A stretch of DNA of 48,728 nucleotides from Rhodospirillaceae bacterium (GTDB lineage Bacteria > Pseudomonadota > Alphaproteobacteria > Rhodospirillales > Rhodospirillaceae). Both the position numbers and the translations under genes were made by a program. The DNA lies in the NCBI GenBank assembly GCA_009693785.1, contig SHWP01000022.1, positions 1-48,728 on the forward strand. The letters are read 5' to 3'. Below, in pieces: positions 24,988 to 33,265 of this stretch; the stretch's first letter is position 1, and each line of letters opens with the position of its first letter. Under the pieces are notes generated by a model. It had not been told where the DNA came from. It worked only from the letters and a program-made list of their open reading frames with translations, and made no database searches.

Positions 24988-26772
24988 CTAGAACAGTGCT
25001 TCGGGCAAGTTCATCGCAGGAGCGCTGCCAGCGCGGATCATGCCGTCAAGCGAAGCGATCTGAGGCAGAACCTTGGTCATGAAAAAACGGCCCACATGCA
25101 ACTTCGCGTCATAAAACGAATCGCCACTATCTTTTTTCGCCGTAGCACTTTCGACCATCAGCACCCACATCCAGGCCATGCATGTCAGTGCGAACATGCG
25201 CAGATAGTCGTTGGATACGGCGCTGCGCAGATTGGGGTCTTTCTGCGATTGCTCGACGATCCACTGCGTGCAGGCTGCAAGCTTGGCCCGCGCATCCTTG
25301 AACGGCCCCACAAACTCGGCCAAATCGTTGCGGCCCTGCAGGCGGGATACCACGGCATCGGTTTCCGCCATGAAGCCCTTCACCAGCCGCCCGCCACCGA
25401 GGCCAAGTTTGCGTCCGATCAGGTCGAGCGATTGAATGGTGTTGGTGCCTTCGTAAATTTCGGTGATGCGCACATCACGCACCATCTGTTCCATGCCCCA
25501 TTCGCGCACATAACCGTGCCCGCCAAACACCTGCAGGCAAAGGTTGGTGATCTCGGAGCCAAAGCCGCTGCCCCCCGCCTTGGCGATGGGCGTCAACAAA
25601 CCGGCCATGTCGTCGGCCCGCTCGCGCGTTGCTGCATCGGGATGGCGGTGCGAAATGTCGACTTGCATGTGCGCGTACAGGGTAAGTGCGCGTTGCGCCT
25701 CAACGACGCTTCGGGCATAGAGCAACTTATTGCGGATATCGGCATGGACGATGATGGGGTCTGCCGATTTATTTGGGTATTTCGCGCCATCGGCCGCGCG
25801 GCCTTGCATGCGGTCTTTGGCGTAGGTCACGGCATTTTGATAGGCGAGTTCCGATTGGCTAATGCCTTGCGCACCGACAAACATGCGCTCTTTGTTCATC
25901 ATGGTGAACATGCAGGCCAAGCCCTTGTGCGGCTGACCGACCAGCCAGCCCTTCGCGCCATCGAAGTTCATCACGCAGGTGGCCGACCCTTTAATACCCA
26001 TTTTGTGTTCGATAGAACCGACGCTGACAGCGTTACGCGCACCCAACGAGCCATCAGCATTGACGAACATTTTCGGGACAAGGAACAGCGAGATGCCACG
26101 GCTACCCTCGGGGGCATCGGGCAAGCGTGCTAAGACCAAGTGAACGACGTTGTCCACCAAATCACTGTCACCTGCCGAGATGAAAATTTTAGTTCCGCTG
26201 ACGTTATAAGTGCCGTCACCATTCGGCGCCGCTTTGGTGCGCAGCAATCCTAAGTCAGAGCCGCAATGGGGCTCGGTCAGGTTCATGGCCCCTTGCCACT
26301 CACCGCTAACAAGTTTGGGCATGTAGACTTTTTTCAAATCGTCGGTGGCGTGGGCTGCGATCGCCAACATCGTGCCTTGGCTCAAGCCCGGATAAAGCCC
26401 AAACGAAAGATTGGCCGAGCCCACCATTTCCGCGACAAAATAATCGAGCGCTTCAGGCAAACCTTGGCCGCCGAAGTCGGGGTTCGCCGTCAGGCCGCAC
26501 CATCCACCTTCGGAATACTGTTTGTAGGCGTCTTTGAAGCCCTTGGGCGCGGTGACTTGGCCATCCTTGAACGTGCAGCCTTCTTGATCACCGCTTTGGT
26601 TGAGAGGATGCAGCACGTTCTGACAAAGCTTGGCGCACTCTTCCAGCACAGCGTCCATGACATCGGCCGTAACGTCTTCGAAGCCCGGTAAGGCGGTCAA
26701 CGTCTTTTCGGCCGCGAAGACTTCATGGAGCACAAAACGCATATCGCGGAGCGGAGCGGTGTAAGTCGTCAT
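24988..26772 (-). CDS. Acyl-CoA dehydrogenase (long form, DmdC/FadE-like)
   Basis: Flavoprotein that introduces a double bond into an acyl-CoA thioester. The 594 residues are longer than short-chain enzymes and match the group with an extra C-terminal domain. Parts seen: GGWCGLTANPDFGGQGLPE, MNLTEPHCGSDLGLL, KIFISAGDSDL (FAD region), VFGGHGYVREWGMEQMVRDVRI, and EIYEGTNTIQSLDLIGRKL with the likely catalytic Glu. The N-terminal MTTYTAPLRDMRFVLHEV resembles 3-methylmercaptopropionyl-CoA dehydrogenase DmdC and similar proteins. The chain length or exact substrate cannot be fixed. The AsmA-like gene follows on the same strand. Confidence 0.93.
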   Translation of the reverse strand: MTTYTAPLRDMRFVLHEVFAAEKTLTALPGFEDVTADVMDAVLEECAKLCQNVLHPLNQSGDQEGCTFKDGQVTAPKGFKDAYKQYSEGGWCGLTANPDFGGQGLPEALDYFVAEMVGSANLSFGLYPGLSQGTMLAIAAHATDDLKKVYMPKLVSGEWQGAMNLTEPHCGSDLGLLRTKAAPNGDGTYNVSGTKIFISAGDSDLVDNVVHLVLARLPDAPEGSRGISLFLVPKMFVNADGSLGARNAVSVGSIEHKMGIKGSATCVMNFDGAKGWLVGQPHKGLACMFTMMNKERMFVGAQGISQSELAYQNAVTYAKDRMQGRAADGAKYPNKSADPIIVHADIRNKLLYARSVVEAQRALTLYAHMQVDISHRHPDAATRERADDMAGLLTPIAKAGGSGFGSEITNLCLQVFGGHGYVREWGMEQMVRDVRITEIYEGTNTIQSLDLIGRKLGLGGGRLVKGFMAETDAVVSRLQGRNDLAEFVGPFKDARAKLAACTQWIVEQSQKDPNLRSAVSNDYLRMFALTCMAWMWVLMVESATAKKDSGDSFYDAKLHVGRFFMTKVLPQIASLDGMIRAGSAPAMNLPEALF

Positions 26773-26950
26773 GGGATTTACTTTGGGTCTGTTGGTTTCT
26801 TTTGAACTCGCGCTGAGGCTACTGGAGCCCCATGAATACTTATTTTGCGGGCTAACTTAAGCCATGCCAAGGCCCGGTCAACCCGCCTACATTTGGGGCC
26901 ACCTCCAGGCGGCAGGCACGATTGCCCGGCTTAGCTAGTTGCTTTACAGG

Positions 26951-26973
26951 ATGATCTTTCGCGAAAAGATCAT
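26951..26973 (+). promoter_or_regulatory. Inverted repeat just before the DMT transporter start
   Basis: ATGATCTTT and AAAGATCAT are exact 9-bp inverted arms around CGCGA. The repeat ends 4 bp before the ATG at 26978, where a ribosome site should be. It could be an operator or a hairpin that hides the start. No purine-rich ribosome site is visible nearby. Confidence 0.5.
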
Positions 26974-26977
26974 TCCC

Positions 26978-27865
26978 ATGCCGACCCGCCATATCCTTGC
27001 CGCCCTCCTCACCATCGTTTTGTGGTCGCTCAATAGCGTCGCAGTCAAAATTGGCGTCGAGGCGGCAGCCCCGCTCTGGTTTGTCGCCGTGCGCTTATTG
27101 CTCACGGCTGTCATCTTAGTGCCCTTCGTCGACCTGCCGCGCGGCCAATGGCGCACTATGCTGTTGTTAGCGTTTGTGAACGGCGGCGTGTCGTTCGGCC
27201 TGATCACCTACGGCCTTGCCGGTATCGATGCCGCGACATCGGTGATCATTGTCCAAACCGGAACCCCGTTTACGATTTTGCTCGGACGCTTCATCTTCGG
27301 CGAGAAATTCGGTGCCTGGCGCTGGGCGAGCGTCGGATTGGCTTTCATCGGCATCGGCTTCCTCGCCGGTGAACCCCGGACCGTCGCGCCAAGTTATTTC
27401 ATCGCCTCGGTCGCGGCCATGGCGGCGTGGGCGCTGGGAAATGTTTACATCAAACGGCTCGATGGGCTGCATCCACTGGCCATTAGCGGCTGGAGTTCGT
27501 TGCTCGCCGCTCCGCTCGTTCTCATCGCATCGCTACTCACCGAGTCTGGCCAGTTGCTGGTGTTCGGACCTGGCTATGGAAGTTTTTGGTGGACCATGGC
27601 GTATGCGGTGATTGCTTCGTCGATTATCGCGCACGGCATTTGGAATAGCCTGTTACATAAATACCCCATGTCGACAGTCGCGCCGTTTAACCTGCTGATT
27701 CCCGTGATCGGGTTCGCTGCAGCGATTTTTCTGCTGGACGAGCCCGTGACACCGGAGAAAATCATTGGCGGCACCTTGACCTTTGCAGGCGTGGCGATCA
27801 TTCAAGTGCGTATTATCATGAAACACTTGGCCGACCGTGACATCGCCCGGACACCCGCCACTTAA
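26978..27865 (+). CDS. EamA/DMT-family transporter
   Basis: A 295-residue membrane protein with ten predicted helices in two EamA repeats (first: AALLTIVLWSLNSVAVKIGVEAAAPLWFVAVRLLLTAVIL; second: AAMAAWALGNVYIKRLDGLHPLAISGWSS). I chose the ATG at 26978 (MPTRHILAALL); a TTG at 26939 would add 13 residues encoded by a hairpin. The 3' end overlaps the amidase start by 29 bp. The cargo is unknown. It has no close match in sequence to the DMT transporter at 16111. Confidence 0.88.
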   Translation: MPTRHILAALLTIVLWSLNSVAVKIGVEAAAPLWFVAVRLLLTAVILVPFVDLPRGQWRTMLLLAFVNGGVSFGLITYGLAGIDAATSVIIVQTGTPFTILLGRFIFGEKFGAWRWASVGLAFIGIGFLAGEPRTVAPSYFIASVAAMAAWALGNVYIKRLDGLHPLAISGWSSLLAAPLVLIASLLTESGQLLVFGPGYGSFWWTMAYAVIASSIIAHGIWNSLLHKYPMSTVAPFNLLIPVIGFAAAIFLLDEPVTPEKIIGGTLTFAGVAIIQVRIIMKHLADRDIARTPAT

Positions 27866-28586
27866 GTTCATCGACCACCCCTCGCCCAATCATGGTGAGC
27901 GCAAAGCCGTGGACGGCAAAACCGGTGTGCGTCTTGTTGTGCTTCACTACACCGGCATGGCCACGGCCGCGCAGGCTTTGGCGCGCCTCACAGATAAAGA
28001 CACCCAAGTTAGCGCGCATTATCTGATCGACGAGGATGGGAAAATTCATCGTTTAGTCGCCGAAGACCGGCGCGCCTGGCATGCGGGTGTGTCGTACTGG
28101 CGCGGGGTGCGGGATATCAACAGCGCTTCCATCGGTATCGAGCTTGCAAACCCAGGCCATGACTATGGCTATCGTCCGTTTCCGCAAGCGCAAATTGACG
28201 CATTGGGCGAATTGGTTCGCAGCATTATGACGCGTCATGGCCTGGCGCCGCATTCCGTCATTGGCCATTCCGATATCGCGCCAGGGCGTAAAATCGACCC
28301 CGGCGAATTGTTTCCCTGGCAACCCTTGGCAGGCGATGGCATCGGCGTCTGGCCCACACTGAAGGGCACCAAGCACCTCATCACGATTGATCACGCTTTG
28401 CGGCTGTTGTCGGCCATTGGTTACGCCACGCCGCTATCGGCTGATTTAGGCGCTGACATATTATCTGGCTCAACTGAGCCCATTGCCGCGTTTCAACGCC
28501 ATTACCGCCCGCGTAAAATCGACGGCATTTTGGATAGCGAAACCTCGGCCCTCATCCAGACCCTAGCGCCTTCAGACCTGGCTTGA
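27837..28586 (+). CDS. N-acetylmuramoyl-L-alanine amidase (AmpD/AmiD-like)
   Basis: Zinc amidase that removes peptides from muramic acid in peptidoglycan fragments. The 249 residues begin at a GTG inside the transporter gene. The Amidase_2 domain (about residues 10-180) has the zinc ligands in VVLHYTG, RAWHAG and GHSDIAPGRKIDPG. A C-terminal unit, STEPIAAFQRHYRPRKIDGILDSETSALIQ, resembles a peptidoglycan-binding domain, as in AmiD-type proteins. No signal peptide is visible, so it could act in the cytoplasm on recycled anhydro-muropeptides like AmpD. Its location is therefore uncertain. rnpB begins about 30 bp after the stop. Confidence 0.9.
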   Translation: MTSPGHPPLKFIDHPSPNHGERKAVDGKTGVRLVVLHYTGMATAAQALARLTDKDTQVSAHYLIDEDGKIHRLVAEDRRAWHAGVSYWRGVRDINSASIGIELANPGHDYGYRPFPQAQIDALGELVRSIMTRHGLAPHSVIGHSDIAPGRKIDPGELFPWQPLAGDGIGVWPTLKGTKHLITIDHALRLLSAIGYATPLSADLGADILSGSTEPIAAFQRHYRPRKIDGILDSETSALIQTLAPSDLA

Positions 28587-28611
28587 CCTCAACCCGGGCT
28601 ACGCCCATGTT
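28583..28611 (+). promoter_or_regulatory. Candidate rnpB promoter
   Basis: TTGACC (28583-28588) and CATGTT (28606-28611) have a 17-bp spacer. The expected start of transcription falls at about 28618, exactly at the first strand of the RNase P P1 helix. The -35 overlaps the amidase stop codon. The -10 match is weak. Confidence 0.42.
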
Positions 28612-28617
28612 CGGCCT

Positions 28618-29006
<389 letters not shown>

Positions 29007-29236
29007 ATTTTTTATAAATATCAAATAGTTACATGAATATGGCGCGCCCCGGCTTCGCCCTGCCCTGAAGAATCCCTGGGCCTGCCCTAGTTAAAGCATT
29101 TAGCGACCATAATTGGGGTGCACACCAGACCCCGCACCGCTTTGTTCACCAAGTTTAATTTCGCAAAAATCGCTTTGGGCAAAGGCACTTAGACATAGAA
29201 CAAAACATGAATAAATCCATAGACTTAGAGCCTGAT

Positions 29237-29271
29237 CCCATTGACACCCATATTTTCCCATGAGATACCAT
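29237..29271 (+). promoter_or_regulatory. mraZ (dcw) promoter with MraZ-type repeat boxes
   Basis: CCCAT occurs at 29237, 29247 and 29257, and a degenerate ACCAT at 29267, an exact 10-bp period. TTGACA (29241-29246), a 17-bp spacer and GATACC (29264-29269) make the promoter, so the boxes cover -35 to -10. MraZ is known to bind tandem TGGGN-type repeats before its own operon (ATGGG on the other strand here). The likely start of transcription is near 29276, leaving a leader of about 72 nt. Confidence 0.82.
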
Positions 29272-29274
29272 GTA

Positions 29275-29317
29275 GGTCCAAGGTCCCGGCGCCAGACGTG
29301 CGCCTTGACGTTGGACC
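29275..29317 (+). promoter_or_regulatory. Stem-loop in the mraZ leader
   Basis: GGTCCAA (29275-29281) pairs with TTGGACC (29311-29317), and inside it GGCGC (29288-29292) pairs with GCGCC (29300-29304). The fold would sit at the very 5' end of the dcw transcript, upstream of the GAGGG ribosome site at 29333-29337. It may stabilise the message. No known riboswitch pattern is seen. Confidence 0.5.
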
Positions 29318-29347
29318 TGCGGGGAACGGGTAGAGGGTGGTCCGGCC

Positions 29348-29812
29348 GTGAAGGCGTTTATCGGGACCTTTGTTAACAAGATCGACGCGAAGGGACGCAT
29401 CTCAGTCCCCGCGCCGTTTCGCACTGCGTTGCAGGCGAAAGGGCTTAATGGCGTCGCTTTGTTTCCTGCATTGACTGGTGACTGCATTGAGGGCTGCGGC
29501 ATGGACCGCATCGAGACCCTTGTGGAGTCGATGAAAGACGATCCGTTACCGAGCATCGATGACGACGCGATTGCTCACCTCATTGTCGGCAGCGCCCGCG
29601 AGACGCCGTTTGATGCTGGCGGGCGAATTGTTCTGCCGGAGGATTTTATCGCCAAAGCAAAGCTCACCGACAAAGGTGCTTTTGTCGGCAAGGGCCGCAG
29701 CTTCCAAATTTGGGAGCCAGCCGCGTTGGCCAAAACACAAGACGCGCTAATGAAGCGCGTGCTCGCCGGGCGCCTAGCCCAGCTTAGCGCGAGCAAAGAT
29801 GAGGCGCGATGA
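29348..29812 (+). CDS. mraZ: MraZ, transcriptional repressor of the dcw cluster
   Basis: A 154-residue protein with two SpoVT/AbrB-type modules, each with the DxxGR signature: DAKGRISVPAPFR near residue 14 and DAGGRIVLPEDF near residue 92. MraZ forms ring-shaped oligomers that bind tandem repeats upstream of its own gene and repress the cell-division cluster. The start is GTG at 29348 behind GAGGG. The stop overlaps the rsmH ATG by 4 bp. Box repeats spaced by 10 bp in the promoter support autoregulation. Confidence 0.95.
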   Translation: MKAFIGTFVNKIDAKGRISVPAPFRTALQAKGLNGVALFPALTGDCIEGCGMDRIETLVESMKDDPLPSIDDDAIAHLIVGSARETPFDAGGRIVLPEDFIAKAKLTDKGAFVGKGRSFQIWEPAALAKTQDALMKRVLAGRLAQLSASKDEAR

Positions 29813-30804
29813 ATAGCACCGCTGCCACATCCCCCTCATCCGACACACCCCATATTCCTGTTCTGCTGACCGAAGTCGTTGCTGCGCTTAAGCCGCGTGA
29901 TGGCGGCACGTATGTTGATGGCACGTTTGGCGCGGGCGGCTACACCACGGCATTACTTGAAGCCGCACAGTGCAACGTCTGGGCCATCGACCGCGACCCC
30001 GATGCCCTGGCGCGCGGGAGTGCGCTGGTGTCGCGATTCCCCGGCCGCCTTCATCTCATCGCTGGGCGTTTTGGCGACATGGCCGAGCTCTTGGGCGAGC
30101 GCGGCGTGCGCAATGTCGATGGCATCGCGCTCGATATCGGCGTTAGCTCGATGCAAATCGACGACCGGGCGCGCGGTTTCTCGTTCTTGCGCGACGGCCC
30201 GCTCGACATGCGCATGGAACGTGCGGGGCGAAGTGCCGCGGATATCGTCAATACACTGCCGGAAAAAGATCTGGCGGAAATTATCCTGACGTTCGGCGAG
30301 GAAAAACATGCCCGGCGCGTGGCCAAAGCCATCGTCGCGGCGCGTCAAGAGCGCCCCTTCTCGCGCACGCTGCATTTAGCCGACGTGATTCGTTCCGAGG
30401 TGCGCCGCGCCCATGACGGCATCGACCCAGCGACGCGAACGTTTCAAGCTTTGCGCATATATGTGAACGACGAACTGGCGGAACTCGACCGGGGCTTGCG
30501 CAGCGCCGAGTTCTTGCTGCGCCCCGGCGGCCGGTTGGCGGTTGTGTCATTCCACTCGCTTGAAGACCGCATCGTCAAAACGTTCTTGCGCACCCGCTCG
30601 GCGGAAGCGGCTAGGCCATCGCGGCATATGCCCGCCAGCGCGATCAAAGCCAGTTCACCCACGTTCAAGCTGATTTCCAAGCGACCCGTGTTGCCAACTG
30701 ATGATGAGATTAACCGCAACCCGCGCTCGCGTTCGGCGCGGATGCGTGTAGCCGAGCGCACCGATGCGACTGCTTTGGCCGCCGTGGCCGGGAGCCGCGC
30801 ATGA
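29809..30804 (+). CDS. rsmH: 16S rRNA (cytosine-1402 N4)-methyltransferase
   Basis: Methylates N4 of C1402 in the decoding centre of 16S rRNA using S-adenosylmethionine. The 331 residues start HIPVLLTEVVAALKPRDGGTYVDGTFGAGGYT (SAM-binding motif). They continue with GIALDIGVSSMQIDDRARGFSF, RIYVNDELAELDRGL and VVSFHSLEDRIVK, all family signatures. The older name is mraW. It overlaps mraZ and ftsL by 4 bp each. The ATG start is certain from the overlap and the N-terminal match. Confidence 0.97.
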   Translation: MNSTAATSPSSDTPHIPVLLTEVVAALKPRDGGTYVDGTFGAGGYTTALLEAAQCNVWAIDRDPDALARGSALVSRFPGRLHLIAGRFGDMAELLGERGVRNVDGIALDIGVSSMQIDDRARGFSFLRDGPLDMRMERAGRSAADIVNTLPEKDLAEIILTFGEEKHARRVAKAIVAARQERPFSRTLHLADVIRSEVRRAHDGIDPATRTFQALRIYVNDELAELDRGLRSAEFLLRPGGRLAVVSFHSLEDRIVKTFLRTRSAEAARPSRHMPASAIKASSPTFKLISKRPVLPTDDEINRNPRSRSARMRVAERTDATALAAVAGSRA

Positions 30805-31340
30805 GATTCACGGTCATCATGTGGACCGCGCTGACCGTGATTGTCAGTGTCAGCCTGTTTCTATTGAAATATCAGGTTCAGGCGCTGGAAGACCAACTCC
30901 AGGCGACTTACGCGCAGATCGAACGCGACAAAAGCGCGATCCGTGTTTTGCAGGCCGAGTGGACCTACCTCAACGATCCCACCCGCTTGCGCCGTTTGAG
31001 CGAACAGCACCTTGGCTTTACCGCCCCAGCAGCAAACCAAGTGTTGATGATGGGGCAAATTCCGTTCCGCGATCCCCAGAGCTTGCTGCCCGATGCATCC
31101 TCGTCACCATTCGTGCCTCAATCACCCGTAGCACCAGCCGCGAGTTTACGCGCTGCGAGCTTGGAGTCATTTTCAACGACATCTTTCGTTCCTCCCGTTG
31201 TTCAGCCGGTTGGTTTGTTGCAAGCCGCGCCGGCTGCCTCGAATCGTCCTAGTGCCATAGCAGCAGCCGTTGCCCGTCTACAGCGCCTGTTACCGCCAAT
31301 ATGGTCTGGGACGACCTCTCTGCAGGAGCCATCACGATGA
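30801..31340 (+). CDS. ftsL: Cell-division protein FtsL
   Basis: Bitopic divisome protein that works with FtsB and FtsQ and activates FtsWI. The 179 residues show an N-terminal membrane helix (FTVIMWTALTVIVSVSLFLL), then a coiled coil (YQVQALEDQLQATYAQIERDKSAIRVLQAEWTYLNDP) and the family motif LRRLSEQHLGF. About 80 further residues are Pro/Ser/Ala-rich, which is longer than usual FtsL proteins; their role is unknown. The gene overlaps rsmH and ftsI by 4 bp each. Confidence 0.93.
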   Translation: MRFTVIMWTALTVIVSVSLFLLKYQVQALEDQLQATYAQIERDKSAIRVLQAEWTYLNDPTRLRRLSEQHLGFTAPAANQVLMMGQIPFRDPQSLLPDASSSPFVPQSPVAPAASLRAASLESFSTTSFVPPVVQPVGLLQAAPAASNRPSAIAAAVARLQRLLPPIWSGTTSLQEPSR

Positions 31341-33265
31341 TTGGCTCTATGACGTCGAAACGCCGCACGTTCTTGTATCCGGGTGAAGAAGTCCGCCCGA
31401 GCCGCACGCCAAAACTGCGCCTTGATGGCGCGACCAAACGTGTCGTCGAAACGGGACGGTTGCGATTGATCGTCACGGCCAGTTTGTTTGGCTTGGCTTT
31501 TGCCGGTGTCGGCGCGCGGCTGGTCGATTTGATGGTATTCGAGAAAAGCGCGCCGGTTTCTGTAGCGCGCAATGCAGCAAAAACGGCCGCCGCCCCAATG
31601 CACCGCGCCGAGATTGTCGATCGCAATGGAATTCTGATCGCAACCAATCTACCGACTGTGAACCTTTATGCGGATTCACAGAAGATCCAAGATGCCGCAC
31701 AGGCCGCTGACAAGATCACGGCTGTTCTGCCGGATTTGAAGCACGACGATACTTTGCGCCGCCTGACATCGGGCCAACGCTTCATTTATATCCGTCGTCA
31801 CCTCACGCCAGCCGAGCAAATGGCCATCAACCGGCTCGGCATACCGGGCCTCTATTTCGAAGATTCCGAGCGGCGGGCGTATCCGCATGGCTCGTTACTC
31901 GCCCATATCGTTGGCGCAACCGATCCTGACAACCGCGGCAACGCGGGCCTAGAGAAAACATTCAACGATGTTCTGACGACACAGTCCGAGCCGTTGGAAT
32001 TATCGCTTGATGTGCGCGTGCAACACGCGGTGCGCGAGGCTTTGGCCGATGGCATCGTGCGGTTCCATGCGGTCGCTGGTAGCGCCGCCGTGATGGATGC
32101 CAACTCCGGCGCGTTGTTGGCCATGGTGTCGTTACCCGACTTCGACCCCAAGGACATAGGCGATGCAACCGAGGACGCCAGGTTCAACCGGGTCACGCTG
32201 GGCCTGTATGAAATGGGCTCGACCTTCAAGCTATTCACGGCTGCTATGGCCTTAGAAGCGGGCACCGCATCCCTGACTAGCCGCTATGACGCCACCGAAC
32301 CCATCAAGATTGGCCGCTTCACGATTAAAGATTTCCATGGTCAGAACCGCTGGCTCTCAGTGCCGGAAATTCTGATCCACTCGTCCAACATTGGCGCTGC
32401 CAAGATTGCCCTGGAAGCAGGGACCGAGCGGCAAAAAGGGTTCTTGCGCAAACTTGGCATGCTAACGCCGGCCGAACTCGAATTGCCCGAGGTGGGCAAG
32501 CCGCAATATCCGCGCACCTGGCGCGATATCAACACCATCACCATTGCTTATGGCCATGGCATCTCGGTCACACCGGTTCACGTGCTCTCGGCTGTCAGCG
32601 CGCTCGTCAACGGGGGCGTGTTGCATCCAGCGTCACTGCTGAAACACCCCAGCGAAGCTCACACGGAAGGCCGTCAGGTCTTGTCGCAAAAAACTTCCGA
32701 CGCCATGCGCGCCCTGATGCGCATGGTGGTGTTGGAAGGTTCGGGCAAGCAGGCCGACGTGAAAGGCTATCTGGTGGGCGGCAAGACCGGCTCGGCAGAA
32801 AAAGTTTCACGCCATGGGGCATATCTTGAAAGCTCTTTGCGCACCTCCTTCGTGTCCGCATTCCCCATTGATGCACCACGTTATGTCGTACTCGTCATTC
32901 TCGACGAGCCGAAAGGCACCAAAGAAACATACAGCTTTGCCACAGCCGGATGGAACGCGGCCCCAACCGCCGGAAACGTGATCGCTAAAATCGCTCCCAT
33001 GCTGGGTGTGTTTCCGGTTGGCCACACCGATGGCTTCGAGCCCTTGGCCGGCTTGATTGCTGCCAACATCGTTAAACACGAAAATAATGAATACGCCGCC
33101 AAGCCAACCCTGGTCGCTGCGACGGCCGCGCAAGTGGTGGCATCGCCGGTGAAGGCAGACACAACGCTGCCCGACGATGGCGAGGCGGACAAAACCGTTC
33201 AAGAAGATTCGGATTCTATCGGCGGCTTAATCGACACCATTGGTGGCGACGGTGAAGCTGAGTGA
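31337..33265 (+). CDS. ftsI: Division-specific peptidoglycan transpeptidase (PBP3)
   Basis: Class B penicillin-binding protein that crosslinks septal peptidoglycan with FtsW. I chose the ATG at 31337, overlapping the ftsL stop and preceded by AGGAG; the ATG at 31301 lies inside ftsL. The 642 residues include a membrane helix (LIVTASLFGLAFAGVGARL) and the pedestal IVDRNGILIATNLPTV. The active-site triad motifs are S295-T-F-K298, S349-S-N, and K483-T-G. A C-terminal tail of about 80 acidic, Ala-rich residues follows the transpeptidase domain and is unusual. It overlaps murE by 14 bp. Confidence 0.96.
   Translation: MIGSMTSKRRTFLYPGEEVRPSRTPKLRLDGATKRVVETGRLRLIVTASLFGLAFAGVGARLVDLMVFEKSAPVSVARNAAKTAAAPMHRAEIVDRNGILIATNLPTVNLYADSQKIQDAAQAADKITAVLPDLKHDDTLRRLTSGQRFIYIRRHLTPAEQMAINRLGIPGLYFEDSERRAYPHGSLLAHIVGATDPDNRGNAGLEKTFNDVLTTQSEPLELSLDVRVQHAVREALADGIVRFHAVAGSAAVMDANSGALLAMVSLPDFDPKDIGDATEDARFNRVTLGLYEMGSTFKLFTAAMALEAGTASLTSRYDATEPIKIGRFTIKDFHGQNRWLSVPEILIHSSNIGAAKIALEAGTERQKGFLRKLGMLTPAELELPEVGKPQYPRTWRDINTITIAYGHGISVTPVHVLSAVSALVNGGVLHPASLLKHPSEAHTEGRQVLSQKTSDAMRALMRMVVLEGSGKQADVKGYLVGGKTGSAEKVSRHGAYLESSLRTSFVSAFPIDAPRYVVLVILDEPKGTKETYSFATAGWNAAPTAGNVIAKIAPMLGVFPVGHTDGFEPLAGLIAANIVKHENNEYAAKPTLVAATAAQVVASPVKADTTLPDDGEADKTVQEDSDSIGGLIDTIGGDGEAE

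Noticed and set aside
24706-26133. 475-codon open frame on the plus strand opposite the AsmA-like and acyl-CoA dehydrogenase genes
   Set aside because: It spans the boundary of two well-supported genes in antisense, has no family pattern, and its composition (His, Arg and Gly rich) is typical of a GC-driven shadow frame.
29015-29236. Search for a small gene or CtrA-type sites between rnpB and the mraZ promoter
   Set aside because: No frame with a ribosome site and no TTAA-N7-TTAA pattern was found; only weak hairpins.
33240-33251. TTG/GTG starts for murE upstream of 33252
   Set aside because: They would add residues not seen in the usual MurE N-terminus; the GTG at 33252 gives M-K-L-S-E-L-L. 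Not fully excluded.
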